This document shows positions 13,001 to 28,000 of a stretch of DNA of 64,000 nt, in pieces; within the stretch, counting starts at the first letter, position 1; each line of letters opens with the position of its first letter. The translations under genes and the position numbers were made by a program. The stretch comes from Macrotis lagotis (Eukaryota; Chordata; Mammalia; Peramelemorphia; Peramelidae). The notes under the pieces were generated by a model. The model saw only the letters and a program-made list of their open reading frames with translations. It was not told the origin of the DNA and searched no databases. The DNA is taken from NCBI RefSeq assembly GCF_037893015.1, contig NC_133658.1:17914268-17978267 (forward strand), written 5' to 3'.

Positions 13001-16000
13001 GAGAAGATGAGGTCACTTTAGATGTTTCAAAGCTGTCTTATTTAGGATTCTCTACCTAGCCATGCCATCTTAATCAACTCACAATCTTCCTGTCATCAAG
13101 TTTCTTGACAGTAAAATCAAGGAGACTAGATTGACCCTTAGTCTTTTCCATGGCTTTATACTTGATGAGCAGTGCAGCTATGCCCAGGAACTAGTACAAC
13201 AGACAATCTCAGGACTTGGGAAAGGAGCAAGGTGCAGACCAAGTTCAGCATATTCCTAAACAAGATCTCTTCTAGACAATACCCAACAAGTGGGCATTTA
13301 TTTGGTCTTTCTCAGCAGCCCTCCACTACTTGGAACCTAACGAAGGGACTGCTCATTCATTTGTGGACAAGTTCAATGGCTAAGATATTTTCTTCTGACA
13401 TTAAGCCTGAGATTTCTGTGCAACTTTCATTCACTGTCCCCAGTATTCCCCTCTAAGGCCAGAAAAAATCGGATCTCCCTGTGCCTGGGAAGCTCTCTAG
13501 TACTTAAAAGCTAGCCATTGCGTGCCCTTTCCAGATGAAATCTCACTTCCTAAAGTTGATCCTTAAAGGGCATAATACCAAGGGACTTCACAATCCTACT
13601 TAATTCTCCTTGGAATCCACTTCTAATGGCCTTCCTTCCTAAATGAGCTCCTCGATGAACAGACTTTTACAAAACTGATATGAAATAAAGCCCCAGAAAA
13701 AACAGTAATGGATCATCACAAAATCAATAGAAAGAACACAAAGCAGTATTGGGTAATTAATAAAGACCAAGTTCTGCCCAAGAGGTAGGAAGAGAGAATG
13801 CAATTTTCTAGTCTTTGCATTCTTTTTCAGAACTGCTTTGGATAAATCCATCCTTTCAAAAGTAGTAACTAGGGGTGGCTAGGTGGTGCAGTGGATAAAG
13901 CACCAGCCCTGGAGTCAGGGGTGCCTGGGTTCAAATCTGATCTCAGACACTTAATAATTACCTAGCTGTGTGGCCACTTAACCGCATTTGCCTTGCAAAA
14001 ACCTAAAAAAAAAAAAAAAAAATCCTTAAAAGCAGCAACTAAACTCTGTGTCTCTATCTCCACCATTTGAGGGCTTCATGACACATCTAGCTGGAAGCCC
14101 ACATGAGAAAAGACTGTGGAATACTTTGCTCCCAAACAGATCAAGCCAGTCTCTTGGTCTCAGCTTTGTAACCCTGCCAAGACAGGTGAATGGACAGTTA
14201 TCTGTTCTTAAGTCACACAGCTCTCTGGGATAACTTCTTTTTTTTTTTTTTAAATATATTTAAAACAGGCTAGAACTTTCCTGGATCTCAAGATAAGCGG
14301 AGGTGACTTCCCCATTCCCTTAATAATAAAACATAATCTTCATTGTTTGGCTTCCAAGTTCTCCCTTGCCCCAGCCTCAGCCTATCTGTCGAGTGTCACC
14401 AGATGGTTGTCTCCACTGTTCCCAGTCTCATTTGAACTCCATCACTCATCTCCCCACCTCTGCACTTGGGTCTGGAATGCACTCCTCCTTCCCAACCAAT
14501 CCTTGCAAGCACCCCTGCTCCTTATGCAGCAGAGACTAGGGACACACTGCCTCCCCTCAATTCAATCAAAATTCTGGCTAGGAAGGCTCAGTTCATTTTT
14601 TGAAGATGTGCAGCTCGTTGGGCCAAGCAGAGACTCCCTCCCAGGCCTCTGCACTGCCAGCTGTCTTCAGCCCCTGGATTCAGGACCTTAAACTCAAGGA
14701 CGGCTAAATCCCTGGCTAACTCCCCACATTTAGCCATTTGGGCTTTTGTCTTTTCTCTTGAACAAACTTCTTGCCAAGGAAAACAGGAAGCCAAGAAGGA
14801 ATGGAGCACTTCTCTCTCTCATTACTGCGTCATTCACCCACAACTACAGGCCTAGTGATCTCTCTTGCCCCAATACACTAAAAACCATGACCCTCAGCTC
14901 TCCTCCTCCAGCTCCTGACAACTTCCCTGTGACCTGACTGATCAGCCCGAGCTTCTCCTCCCAACTAGCATTCTCTGAGATTCAGGCCATAAAGGCGCAT
15001 GCTCCCAAACCAGGGAGTGGCCATGAGGAAAGGAGGAGGATGGAAGCCCTGGTGGTCAGCCTCTGAAGCAGCTGTTCCACGCCACTGGAGTGAGTCACTG
15101 GAGGTGGCTGAGAAACTGGCAGAATGACCAGCTCCCTCACTGGGTCCATGTTGACTTTAAACTTTAAACTACTACAGCAAAGACTTATCAAGATTACTTG
15201 GGCAAGACTTCTTACTGTGGAACTGAGGATAGCCTCTTTCAGAGAATTCTTACTACAGAGTTCTTAAAAATCCCCAAATATAATGCCTTCAAAGTTACTT
15301 CCAGATAGGAGCCATTTTAGACTTCACTGCTGGGTTGAGGAAACACTAAGAATAGCATTAAAACCAATAAACCATACCTTCAAAAGAGGATGAAGAATCT
15401 GTGGCAGGTCTTGGAACTGCAAAAGACACGTCAAGGGGTTCCATATTTACCTGGACAAAGTGGGGGTGAAAGGAATGGGACATTCAGATGATGATGATCT
15501 AGAGAAAAACTGCTCACAAATAAAAGTCTTACTAAAGAAGGATTCAAGTATGCTTAACCTAATTTCTCTAATAAAAGGAAAAGACACAGAAAAGAGGAGC
15601 TGCAAAGACAGGAGGGCAGGGCAGAAGAGGCAGAGGTGGGAAGGAGTCCAGAGCTTGGGCACTTCTACAATGGTTCCATTGGCACAAAGTAGGTTCCTTC
15701 TTGAAGTTTCACTTCCCTAATCTATAAAATAGGGAGTATATGCTACTAAATAATATATGATAATAAAAAATAATATGTCTGTTCTTTTTCCTTAGTAAAC
15801 TATAAAAGCACACTATATAAACTATTATGATGACAGAAAAATGTATTTTCTGGTACCTTTCTGAGTAAATTGAGTTTACAGACTCATTGGCAATACATCA
15901 AAACAAAAAATTTAGAATCTTAAGTGACAAAATGCCTTTATCTACTATATTTTATTTGTAAAAAAAATCACTTTCCTTACACTTTCAAGAAATATGAGAA

Positions 16001-19000
16001 GTCTTCTTGAACATAATAAACTACTTACACAATAAATGTACAGTATGAAAAATGGCCTTAGATTCAATAATCCTAAATCTTACTGATTCCATTATAGGCT
16101 GAATGAATTTCACCTCCCCACCCCTGAATCTGCCTGATGAGAAGAGGTTCTGATGATTGATAGATTGTATGTGTGTGTGTGGTGTTGTGTATGTATGAGA
16201 GTTCCAGAGAGATAGCATTTTAGGGGCATAGCTTACAAATACATTTAATATTCCTAATAATTTTCCCACAAGATTTTATGAAAATAACTGTATTAGAAAG
16301 TCAAATATTTTGGTCATATTTTGACCCTATTAGATATCACAGAATTTAAACCTCAGATAGAAAATACATTAACTATACGTGAATATTTTAGGCCGGGGAT
16401 TCTTACCTTGGCATTTGTAAACGTTTTAATTGATAATAGTATTTTTCAATATAATTGGCTTTCTTTGTAATCTCACTATTTTATTGTGTACATTTAAAAA
16501 AAAATTTGGCAGAGCTCCACTGGCTTCATGAAGTGCCAAAAACTAGGGTGAAGTGCCCTGAGCAATCTGAACCTAGTCTATTTTAATCACACAAGCCACC
16601 CTGGCACTCCATCAGCCAATGGGCCTCTGCACCACAGGGAGCCAAGGGGCCTTTCTCACTTACAAGTTCCTGTTCCGGCTCTTCAAAGCTTGGTTGAGCT
16701 ATTGTCTCCGAAATGGGCAGTCTTTTGATAGAGGGATGATAAATATAGTTTACATTTTTATGTCGAGCAGGTGTGCCCCCTTTACACAGCGGGGTATTTG
16801 CTGGCAAAGATTCGTCAAATACTTCTGGGCTAAGTTCTTCTCCGAAAGTAACTCTCTTTTGGTGCTGTGCTTTATGGATTTTTGAACTGCATTTTTCTGT
16901 GGCAGACAAAAAAAAAATGGAAATAATCTTATACTTTGAAGCCTTAGATTGAAAAATTATGGACCACTGAGGAAAAAACAGCAGCAATGTAAGGTGAACT
17001 GCAAGGAGAATTTGGAATTTGTCAACGCTTTTGAATTTATAGAAGATGCAAAATTCTATTTAAAGTTTTGACACCAAGTGAATGGAGAAGTTGGCATCTT
17101 TGCACAAACTCAAGACTTAAGTCATCAGATATCCAGGGACAGGGAAGCAAGGAGTTTCTGAGCAACCCCTTGGAGATTCTATCAATCCCCAGACTCCCAC
17201 CACTCCATTTCAGGCTCCCAAATAAGCTGTCAGTCCTCCCCAGTCAACACCCCCCTCCCCACCTCATTCCTCAGTGACTAACCACTCCAGTGATTCTCAA
17301 CCATTATTCAACTGTTCGACCACCCCCATATCCTGTGTTCTGTGAAAGGTTTGCTGATCCTCAACCAATCAACTTTCATCTTCAATCTTTTTCACACCGA
17401 GACCTGGCCACCTCCTGCCAACACAATTTCCCCACAAGTTCTGTGGCAGATCCACAGCCCTGTTCTGCCTTCATACTAGGGGACTGCGGCCTCCACACTT
17501 GCACTTTCACACCCTTTCATTTCCCATGACTCATTCCCCCGCTACCTCAAATCAGTCATGTCTCCTTGATCCCATGAAGTGATCTGACAATCACCTGCTA
17601 CCATTCCACTTCTTCCCAAGCCTTGCAACTCCAACCTTGTTCTTCATGCTCTAATCTGATATCCCTCAGTTCTTTCCCAGGTCATCATCCCCCTACCCTG
17701 GTTACAGTCCTCTTGTTTTCCCCATCTTGACCCCTCCATCACCTTCCTCTGTGACTTGTCCTTATTTTGGGACTTTGTTCCGCACAGCCTGTGTCTTGTA
17801 TCCCTCCCATTTCTTGTCTTCACTCCAACTCACATTCCATTAAACCCAAACTGCTCCCTGGGACTACCATCAATTTATATTCCAATATCTCAACTGAGCC
17901 CTCACAGTGACAAGGCAATTCTCTTCAATATTCCCTCTCCACAGCTGCTCTCCCAAACCTCTCATCCCTCCTCCAACATCCCGTGACCATCCTTCCCTCT
18001 CTGACAGCTTAGAACCTTTTCTATTTCACTTAACAGGTTGAGGTCACTCCTCTTCCTCATATCACCATGCACTTCTGCCACTCCTACTCCTTCACCTAGT
18101 CTCCTAAAAGACCTCCTTGACTAGGCAAACATTTGTATTTTTCTTCAGAAGTCTACACCCCCCCTCTCTCATCCCCACTCTTCAATCTTTCCCTGTCTCT
18201 TGGTTGCTTCTCTAGTGCCTACAAACATGCCTGTGCCATCTGACTGGATCAAATCTGCTAGTTACTGTCTTGGAGAAGGCTCTCTAAAATGAGATGCCTC
18301 AAATTCCTTTCCTCTGGCCTGCAAATTCAACATTCATGAAAATTCTGACTAAAATTACCAATGATATTCTAATTGTTCAACTTAAGACATTTTCTCCACC
18401 CTCATCTTTCTTGACCTCTCCTAGTGCCCTCTCCTTACTAAGTTTTCTCTCTTGGTTCCTTCCTATCTGAGCCATCACCTTCTCTGACTCCTTTGCTGGA
18501 ACTGCATCCAGCTCACACATATAATCCATGAGTGCGCCTCCCCCAAGGCTCTGTCTTGGGCCCGTCTCTCCCCCTTTCTTCCTCCATACTATTTTGCTTG
18601 GTGATCTCAACAGCTATCATGGATAAATGACCAGTTCTTCGTAGAAGATTCTTAGACGCCATGCCATCGCCTCCCTGATAATATAGTTGTCTTCAAGAAT
18701 GAAGGACAATCATTCTTAGATGTCCAGCCCTAACGCCCTCTCGACCTCTAAATGCCTATTAGCAATCTCCAACTGGATGTCTTGTAGTATCTTAAACTCA
18801 TCATAAATAAAATACAACTCATGGTCTTCCTCCCAAGCCCTTCCCCATTCCTATCACTGGTAGAACCATCATCCTTCTAGTCTCTCAGGCTCCTAACCTG
18901 GCTGTTACCCTCAATTCTTCACTTTAGTTTCCCATATCCTGGCAGTTCTATCTTTCTAACATGTTCACCTCTCTGGCCCCTGTCCCGACCTTGGTGCAGA

Positions 19001-22000
19001 CCCACATCACCCCAGGCCTTCCCCCGGACTACTTCCATAGTCTGTTGGGTGGTCAACCCCTGTCTCAAGTCTCCCCACCCCCACCTCTACCCACCTCTCT
19101 CCTCTACCCAGAAGTGAGTCTTCCTAAAGTATAGGTTAGTCCAGGTCACACATCCCTCCCTCTCCCCCAATCAATAAATTCTAGCCTGGCCACTTCTTAA
19201 CTTTCCAGTCTTATTACATTTTCCTCCCTCTACGTACTCAGCAAACCAGCACCACTAGCCTCTATCTGGCTCTTCCTTGCATCACAGATCCTCACCCCCT
19301 AACTCCAGTTATTATCATTGCCTGCCATATCCATGTCCTTCCTCCTGGCAAAGTTGAACCTCCTGCAGTTTTTCTAGATCCTCCCCAGTGTTTGTGCCTT
19401 CCCTCTGTCACCCACAATTTCTCCTGTCTATACTTTGCACATCTTTTGGGGGGTATGCACATTTTATCTCCCATCAGATTGGACTCTCTGGAAGCTGTGA
19501 TAGTTTTTTGCCTCTGCTCTTATCCCACTGCCTAGTTCTCAGGCAGGCCTTCAGAAACACTCAGCAGAAGTTCAAAGACCCAAGGGACATGGATTGAAAA
19601 GAGCACCTACCAAATAATTATTGCTAACAAAAAACAATTCTTGTTCAGAAAACAAATTTCCTTACCATTTTTCAGTTCTTCACAACCCTTTTTAAGATCT
19701 GAGAATGAGAATGATCGATTTCCATCATAACCAGTGGTGTCACAATGTTCCTAATAAAACAAAACCCAATGACATAATTTTAGATCCTTAACATCATTTT
19801 GGACAGCAATTTCAAAGTTTTTTCTACCAAGAATATCATCAATGTTTATGACCTATGTGAACTTCAGTGGAGGTATGGACTGAGAAGGACACTGTGGAAC
19901 TCAGATTCTGCTTCTTACTAGATGTGTAACAACCTTAATTCAGAACTTTATTTTGAAACAAAGACCTTCAGAGTAGAATTAAAATGGGACTATTCTGCCT
20001 CTTCTCTCCACTCATCTTAAAGGGACTAAGCATCTCCTTGCTAGGGACACTTGTCCTTATCATCAAAATATTCCTATTCTTTTTTTCCTCTTTTCATTGG
20101 ACAATCTTTGCCTACAAGGATGCTTCCTGAAGTGCTCCTGCTGCCAGATGTCAAACCCAGATTTGACCTGGAAGGTCTCCTCTCATCTTGGATCCATGAG
20201 AAAGTATCTCAGACAGCTTGGCTAACAGAATCATCAGGAAATGGGATTACAACTAAATCTTGGAAGTGAAAGCTCATAATGCAGTAAATGAAAAGACAAG
20301 GGAAGATTAGAATTATATGATTATATAATTTCTAACAAGAAGGGATATTTTAAAAGTCTCTCTGCCTTTCAGAGAATACTGGGATTCAGAAGATAGTGAA
20401 GTTATAGAAATCTCTTCCTGCTGGTCACACCTCTGGTCTGCATACCCCTATTAGTGGAGAAAATTATTCATGTTCAACACCCCTGATCCTTGGTCTTTGC
20501 CTCCCAACTATGGAGGACAGACACTTGACAGAAGAGGGAGGACCTTGGAAGCCTAGGAGCCAGCATCACATGATTTCACTAGGGGAAAAAAAAGACCAAA
20601 GGAAAAAAGCTACAGAACTTTCTTCAACATTCAACTAGCCAATTGGTTTTCCACTACTGTCAACTCTAAATTTCCTAAGTGTGTTCCACAAAGACCCAAC
20701 TTCACTTAATGCATTTCCCCAACAAACTCCTTCAGCACAACACAACATCACCCCAAGCTAGATACAAATAGGCATCTACCAGCTCTGTTTAACAAATATT
20801 TCTTCAGCACCACCTAAAATAATATAATATTAACATCATAGAATTCTCCACCTCAACCTCTAATCAAATAGCTCTGCATGTATTTTCATTTTCATACTTG
20901 ATATTAAATATTGGAATGTACTTTTTCATTAATGCATGCCTACAAATAGGCAAATACCTCAAACTTTGTTCAGTTTGATAAAAAAAAGTTATCTTTTCTT
21001 CCACAAGAGAGCAGTATGATTTGGTGGAAAATTGCTGAACCCAGGAGTCATGATGTATTAGAATCCTTCTGTGTAACCATCAGCTATCAAGAGTGTCAAC
21101 TAATAGGCCCCCACAAGGTTACCTAGTTCATTGTGGTGAACATGATTCTGCTAGAGAGTAGGGGCACTAATATGAGTTCAGGGGAAGAAGGGTCTATTTC
21201 AAAAGCACAATGAAACCAAAGTCCATAGAATGGAGTGATCATCTCCTCAATTTTGCCACAGATTATTGATTTATATGGTATTGAGGAATATCAACTTCTT
21301 GACATCAAAGGAGGAGGTAGTACTAGGTGATGTCTACTCACTGACAACTGAATTATTCTTGTGATCCTAAGAGTCAAGTTTGGAAAAGAGTATGGAACCA
21401 AGGGTCAAGCTCAGACAGAAGATCTCATCTCCAGTGCTCTTCAACCACTTAAGTTGTCCAGTGGTCCAGATCACATTAGAAAATTAGGAATTGCAGAAAT
21501 TCCTGATCTATGTTAGAAGAGAAGCTTCCTCACTAGAGCTTTCCTGTACTGCTGAAATTCATAGGACAGGCCAAAAAAAAAGAAAAAGCACCCTCATCAA
21601 GTATATAATGACTTAGCAGATAGACAAAACTTTGATATCTTCTATGCTACTAAAGGTTCTGGAGCTCTATTCTTTGAATTGCCACCTAAAGGATTCTCTC
21701 CTTGCAAGGACAGTTACCTGTAGGCTTTCCAGAAGCAGCTTCACGGGTGTCTTCTTCAGCACAGAGCGAAGGTAGGAGGAATCAGAAGATGAAAGTTCCC
21801 CCTTGTACACAGATGCAGTTAGTGGCATGGTCTCAAATGTTTCTGTGCTCAGTTCTTTCTCAAATTTGCCTCTCCTTCCACAATATCTGGATGCAGCATT
21901 ACTTGCTGTTTCTTCCTCTGCACAGCCAGTTCCGTCCTTCCCTTCAAAAGAAATACACAAAAGCTTAGAACTTTAGGGGTGGGTCAGGCTGGAATATTCA

Positions 22001-25000
22001 GAGAAAAATAACCCAAAAGGCATTGATTTACAAAGAAAGGAAGCTTTTGAGGGGATTTCCCCCTAATCTTTAAGTGAAATAGCTACCTTTATAGGGGGTT
22101 CTTGTCTGGAACACTGGGGAGAAAAGCAGCTGGCTTTAAAAGTTTTCTCTTTTTTCATCTGAAACAGAAAAATGATGCTTCTCCTAACATAGCAGGGGTT
22201 ATAAATAAAGGAAACTATGAAAGGTACAGAAAAGGGAAAAATAAAGAGTAATCCAATCAACTGAATAAAGATGTCACTGAGAAAAATCAAAAACAGAAGA
22301 CTGTTTTGGAGGAAAGATAAAAAAAAAACTTCATTGGGAAATACTGCCTCCAAAGGACAGTACTGATGTCCTCTTGGCTAAGTGGATATAAACCTCGAGT
22401 TTAAGTGGAAGTCAGAGATGAAAAAATATATTTGGATGTAATCGACAATTAAAGAAATGTGAAAAGATGCTGGCTGAGGCTGGCTCCTCAGGGAATCTGA
22501 ACAGGTTGCAATGAAGAACAAGAGGGCAGAGAAGACTTGAGAATGAGGGTTACAGAGTCTCCCATTAAGGGGCACCCGGGACACCCCTGGCCTAAGTCAC
22601 CACCTCCATAACAAGCAGCCTCAGGGACTAGTCTCTACCTGAGCACATACAGAGTTGGGAGTTGGCTACCAACCTACAACTTCAATGAATTTTTGGACAA
22701 TCTGAATGGTTAGGAAGTGAATTCCTTACAGAGATATAAACTATAACTGCCACTCACTGTTACTGTGTATAGCAGGAGCAGTCTGTCACAGTGAACTTGC
22801 CTTACAAACATTCAAAATTTACTCTGATTTTGAGAATCACAAGAATATGCTGTCATTCAGGTAAAGGGAATTAAACTGATTGTATCTAGAACAACAGTTA
22901 AAATCTATAATTTCTGAAGAAGAGTAGGAACAGAAGGCTGATAGCAAAAGGCACAGAAAAAAATAAGAGAAATGAAGGCATGCAAGTGCACATTAAGAGT
23001 TATTCAAGTTAAGAGTGATAAACACGTTCAGCGGTTTTTTAGATCTGAAGAGAACTGAACCATTTAAACACAGAAAGGAAGACAACAGAGTATGAAGGTG
23101 GTACAGACAACAAGGGGATGATGAGATATCTCAAGGATTAGCCTTAGTGGAAGGAATGAGTGAAGATGCTGAGAGTTTAAGAAGGGAAATGAGGGAACTC
23201 ATCAGGCATCTCAATCTTTGTGGAAATAGGGGGTTAGGATGCAGTACTGTGGAGAGCAATGGGTCAGCAAGGAAGCTTTTGAGCCTAAGTAAAGAAGAGA
23301 AGTATGGTTAGTTGGAACGTGAGACAGGGATTCAATGAGATTGATTAAATATGATTACTGAAAAGCAGTCTGGGCCTAATATTATCAAAGTCTAGTTTGA
23401 TAGATTGTATCATCTGATATGAAACCTTTAGTCACATACTTACTATTCAAACCATGGTATCTTGTCCCTAACAAATAGATAGTTCTCGATATATTTGATG
23501 GGTCTTCCACATATTAAGAGATGCTACACAGGACTTGAAATTATTTTAATAGCTCTGGCTGAAAGTAGAACTGGAGAACAAAATTGAAAATAACATCTTC
23601 CCAAAACAGAATTTCTAAAATAACTGCAAAGGGCACAAAGTGCTGGTTCTGGTCAGTCAGGAAAATCTGAGTTCAAATTTGGATTCAGCTGGATGACCCT
23701 GAGTAAGTCACGTAACCCTGTTTGACACAATCTCCTCATCTGTGAAAAGGGCCACCTATTTCCCAGGGATGTGGAGAGAATCCAGTGAAATAAAATGAGA
23801 AGTATTTTGCCAGCCTTAAAGTGCTTGGTAAATGCTAGCTATTACAAATGTATTTTAAATTAAAAGGTCACCTGTAGAGGCTAGGTGGCATAGTGGATAA
23901 AGCACCGGCCTTGGAGTCAGGAGTACCTGGGTTCAAATCCAGTTTCAGACACTTAATAATAATTACCTAGCTGTGTGGCCTTGGGCAAGCCACTTAACCC
24001 CATTTGCCTTGCAAAAAAAAAAAACCTAAAAAAAAAAAAAGGTTACCACAATAAAAATGGAATTACCCCTTGTAGCCCCTGAGAGATTTTTCAGTGGAGT
24101 GTCCTCTAAAACTGAGCATCCAGACTCTGCAACAACGGACAGATCAAAAGAAGATTCCTAGAGGGGGAATGATACTTAAAGTCAACTGACTAGAAAATAC
24201 AAAAGAAGCAATTTCTTGCCCAATCCAGTCAAAATACCCACATTTCCAATTGGATGTGAAAGCGGTAGCTGGGCACAGGCATGGTAATGAAGAAGCTATC
24301 CGCTTCACATGAAACAGCCTAAAGGGATCTTTTCAGTTTCTAGGTCGAATTGAGAAAATAAATATCTATTTTCTAGTCACCCTCTTTCTACAAAGCAGGC
24401 CAGATATTTGCTCAATGTTAAGGTCCATGTAAGGAGCTGTTTTACTTAGTAAAACATGTCTACATTGTAAGAACTGAAATCCTCAACCATGGCCTTATTC
24501 TTCATCAGGATTCTAGTGTACACATGTCTATTTTCACTAAATGCAATAAATTTTTTTAAAGTGGGAAAGTTCTATTTCATTAAAGATGGTCTCCTTTCAG
24601 ATGGGCCATCAGATGTAACTAACAATGGAACCAAAAAAAAAGTTAAGGGCACCCACTGTGCAACCACACATGTTCAACAATACCACCCTCCCCACCTCAC
24701 TTCTGCTCCTCCCCATCACTAACATACAACTGTCGTAATTAAGCCTCATGTAATTTTTACCTTAGAATGATCTGTTGTACAAGTTTCACTGGTAAATGTT
24801 TGGTTTGTATCAGGAAAAGTGGTAATATGGCATATCTGGATATCAGTCAATGTTTTTTCACCATCAGCTATATTTTCTTTTAAATCTCTCTGATAAGATA
24901 TTCGCCTGCGTTTGGATGTTAAGTCTCCACACAGTTTGGGCTGGTCACAATGTTTTGGACTTTTGTTCTTAGCTGAATCCCAAATTTGGAGTAAAAAAAG

Positions 25001-28000
25001 ACAACATTATTTAAACAATTCACCCTTGATATCTTTAAATATTTAAAATATATAGCTACATAAAAAAGTCTTATATAGATACATAAATATACATACATAT
25101 CAGATTATAACAACTTTAAAGTTCTCTTAAAAATTAAATCATAAAAATTTAAAAAAGGAAAAGAGAAAAATTACTAAAATAGATAAAAAAGGTGACTTCC
25201 TCAATACAGAAAATCTCAGTGGTTTCTTCACCAAGCTAACAGCTTGTATACTGGTTAGAACCATCAAACGTTGTGCCATCTTGCTGCAAGACTTCAACTC
25301 AACTCCAATGGCTCCCTCAGTCTGATGTTCCCAGGAATGGCCTCTATATCATCAATCACCCTAGTACCCAGGCCTACTTTCTTCCCCTGCTCTCCACTTT
25401 AAATTCTGACATCTTTACCAACCAAATCAAATAAAATTTCGACAAAGTCATCTGTGATTTCCTGTCAAAATTGCCTCATTTATCTTGACTGCTTATTTGT
25501 TACAACAAGGGCATTGGGCAGAAGGGCCTGGTGACAGGGAAAGATGGAGGAAGTAGTCTAAAAGGAGAGGTCAAGAAAGCAGTTTTTTTTTAAAAAAAAA
25601 ATGCACAGAAGAGATAATAACAGATCATAAAATATCAGATAAGGAGCTTTGAAAGTTACCTGTTAAATTTATTTTATATTTAAGAAGAAAAGCATATATA
25701 GATGTGGAAAGATTTATACTTTCATGTAATAATTCTTGTTTTACTAGTTATATGAAAATTAGAATTCTCTAGATTTTTATCTGAGTCCTCTATTTCAAAT
25801 AAAATCTATTGGATAATAGATATGAATTAGCTAAGCTTTGTATTTCTAGCACCTCCTACAATAGCTGGCTTTTAAAATCTTTTTTCCTTGAATTTCATTA
25901 ATCCTGAGATAAGCTATATTATAATTCAGTTCCTCTTATCTTAAAGGAATTTTGTCATCAGCAAATTTTTTGTAATGATACAAATGACCAATAGGGCAAA
26001 AGTACTGAAAAATCATACAGTTGAAAAGTAGGCAAAAACTAAGAAAAAAAAAATCACCAATGTGAATGGGTAATGTTAATTTCAAAATGAATGCTCTGGA
26101 GCAAAAGGCCTCAGTTTTTTTTGATTGCTATTAAAGAGTATCAGTTAGAATGCACTAGACTTATATTTGAAGATGGTTCCTTCCAAGCAACTACTGGAAT
26201 GGAAGCCACCAATACTTTATCACCATGACAACAAGCACAGTAATGTCAAGTTCATTTCCTCTATTCACAGTTTTTGTGCTTCCATAATAAAAGACATTCA
26301 CTGGATGATCAGTAGAGTTTAAAAATTGAGGAGAGGGATTATATATGATTATTAAAAACTATTTTTATTACAAAGGTAAGCAGCTCAAATTTCAATAACT
26401 ATTTGCTGGCTTTAATGGATAAACAGGATTACTTCAGAGTAGGAAGCTGATGGGCAATGCACAGTCCTCAGGAAGTAGTCAGCAAACACATTTTTATGCT
26501 AGGTATCAGAGTTTATCATTTAATCTAAATACACATTCTGAGCAAAATTGTTTACTTACTGCAGTGTGCTGCCTGAGATTCTCCCTCTGGCTTTCCTTCG
26601 TTTTCCTTTACTTGGTGAAAAGCAGATCGGAAGGCAGAAATTCGCTCTCTTAACGAATCACCATTTCTATATCGAAAAGGGCTGGACTGCTAAAGTATAT
26701 GAAGAACAGACTAGGTCAATCCAAAGTGTATGTTCTATAGTCATACCTAAAGCTGCACCATTTAAGCATGAACCACCACTTAAGAGAGATGATGATAAAC
26801 TGTATCAATTACAGGACTCATGCTAATATGAGTTTGTTGAACAAACAAATGAAGGCCTTCCATCCTGGAAAAACTATTTGAAAATATTCTGCATGCAAAC
26901 TTCTTCCCCAGACACAAAACCCTCCTCCCACCATAACAGCCAAAGGATTACTTGCAAAAATGAATAGAAAAAAGTTGGTGGAACCTTAATTAAGCCAAGT
27001 ATCTAGGTTGACTTACATAATCAATATGGTACCATTAGCTGCAGCTTATGCAAAAAAAAAAAAAAAAGCAGGGGTAGCAATCAAAGATCTCAGGCAAAGT
27101 TCACCAGTATTACTCAATAGCATTTAAAATAAGTGTAGAAACAGAAAATGCCTGAGTTAAAAATAATTGTTTGTGGGTAGGACAAAAAATGTATTTTACT
27201 AATATACAATACACAATGGTAAAGAACTAAGTGACATTGTTGTCAAATGATATTTAAGTTTTAGGATAAAAATTCATTATTTGGTAAAAAAAAAACAAAC
27301 AAATTTACTGGGAAAGTTGAAAGCAGTCGGCAGAAATTGGGCATAGACCAATACCTTAAAGCATGTACCAACATACGGTCAAAATGGACACCTGACTGAT
27401 ACATGGGAGATATCACAAGTAAATTAGAATATGGAACATATCACATTCATGGATAGAAGAATATAAGAAAAAACAAGACAAGAGAACATTTTCAAGTATA
27501 AATAATTTTGATCACATTAAATTAAAAAGGTCTTGAATAACTAAAACCAACGTAGCCAAGATTAGATGGAAAGCATAAAATTGGGAGAAATTTTTCATAG
27601 ACAACTTTTCAAATAAAGGTCTAATTTCTGAAACATATAAAGAACTTGGTCAAATTTATAAAGATTATAAGTTGGGATTCCATAATTGATAAATATTAAA
27701 AGATCTGATGAAGCCAAAACTATACAGTTATATAAAAAAAGGTTCTACATCATTATTGATTAGAGAAATGAAAATATCTTACAGCTATCAGAATTGGCTA
27801 AAATGATACATACACTTCAACTGGTAAATGGCTAAACAAGTTGTGGTATGGAATTGTAATGGACTATGACTGATATGAGATGATCAACTGCATGATTTTA
27901 GAAAAACAGGGAAAGACTTGGGCCTGTGAAGAAATATGCTATCCACCTTAACAACAAAAATATCAATAGCATGTACATAAATGTAAATTTATTTTTTATA

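Larger units (their letters stand above)
11866..15377 (-). other. CDCA2 intron, coding exons 10-11
   Basis: Holds three WSINE1-like copies and an L2-like block; the remainder (12.5-13.85 kb) is AT-rich without recognised features. Confidence 0.6.
21942..24066 (-). other. CDCA2 intron, coding exons 6-7
   Basis: Contains a purine-rich stretch (22.97-23.4 kb) that may be an old LINE in antisense, a MIR (23645-23850) and a WSINE1-like SINE ending 27 bp from coding exon 6. Confidence 0.5.
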
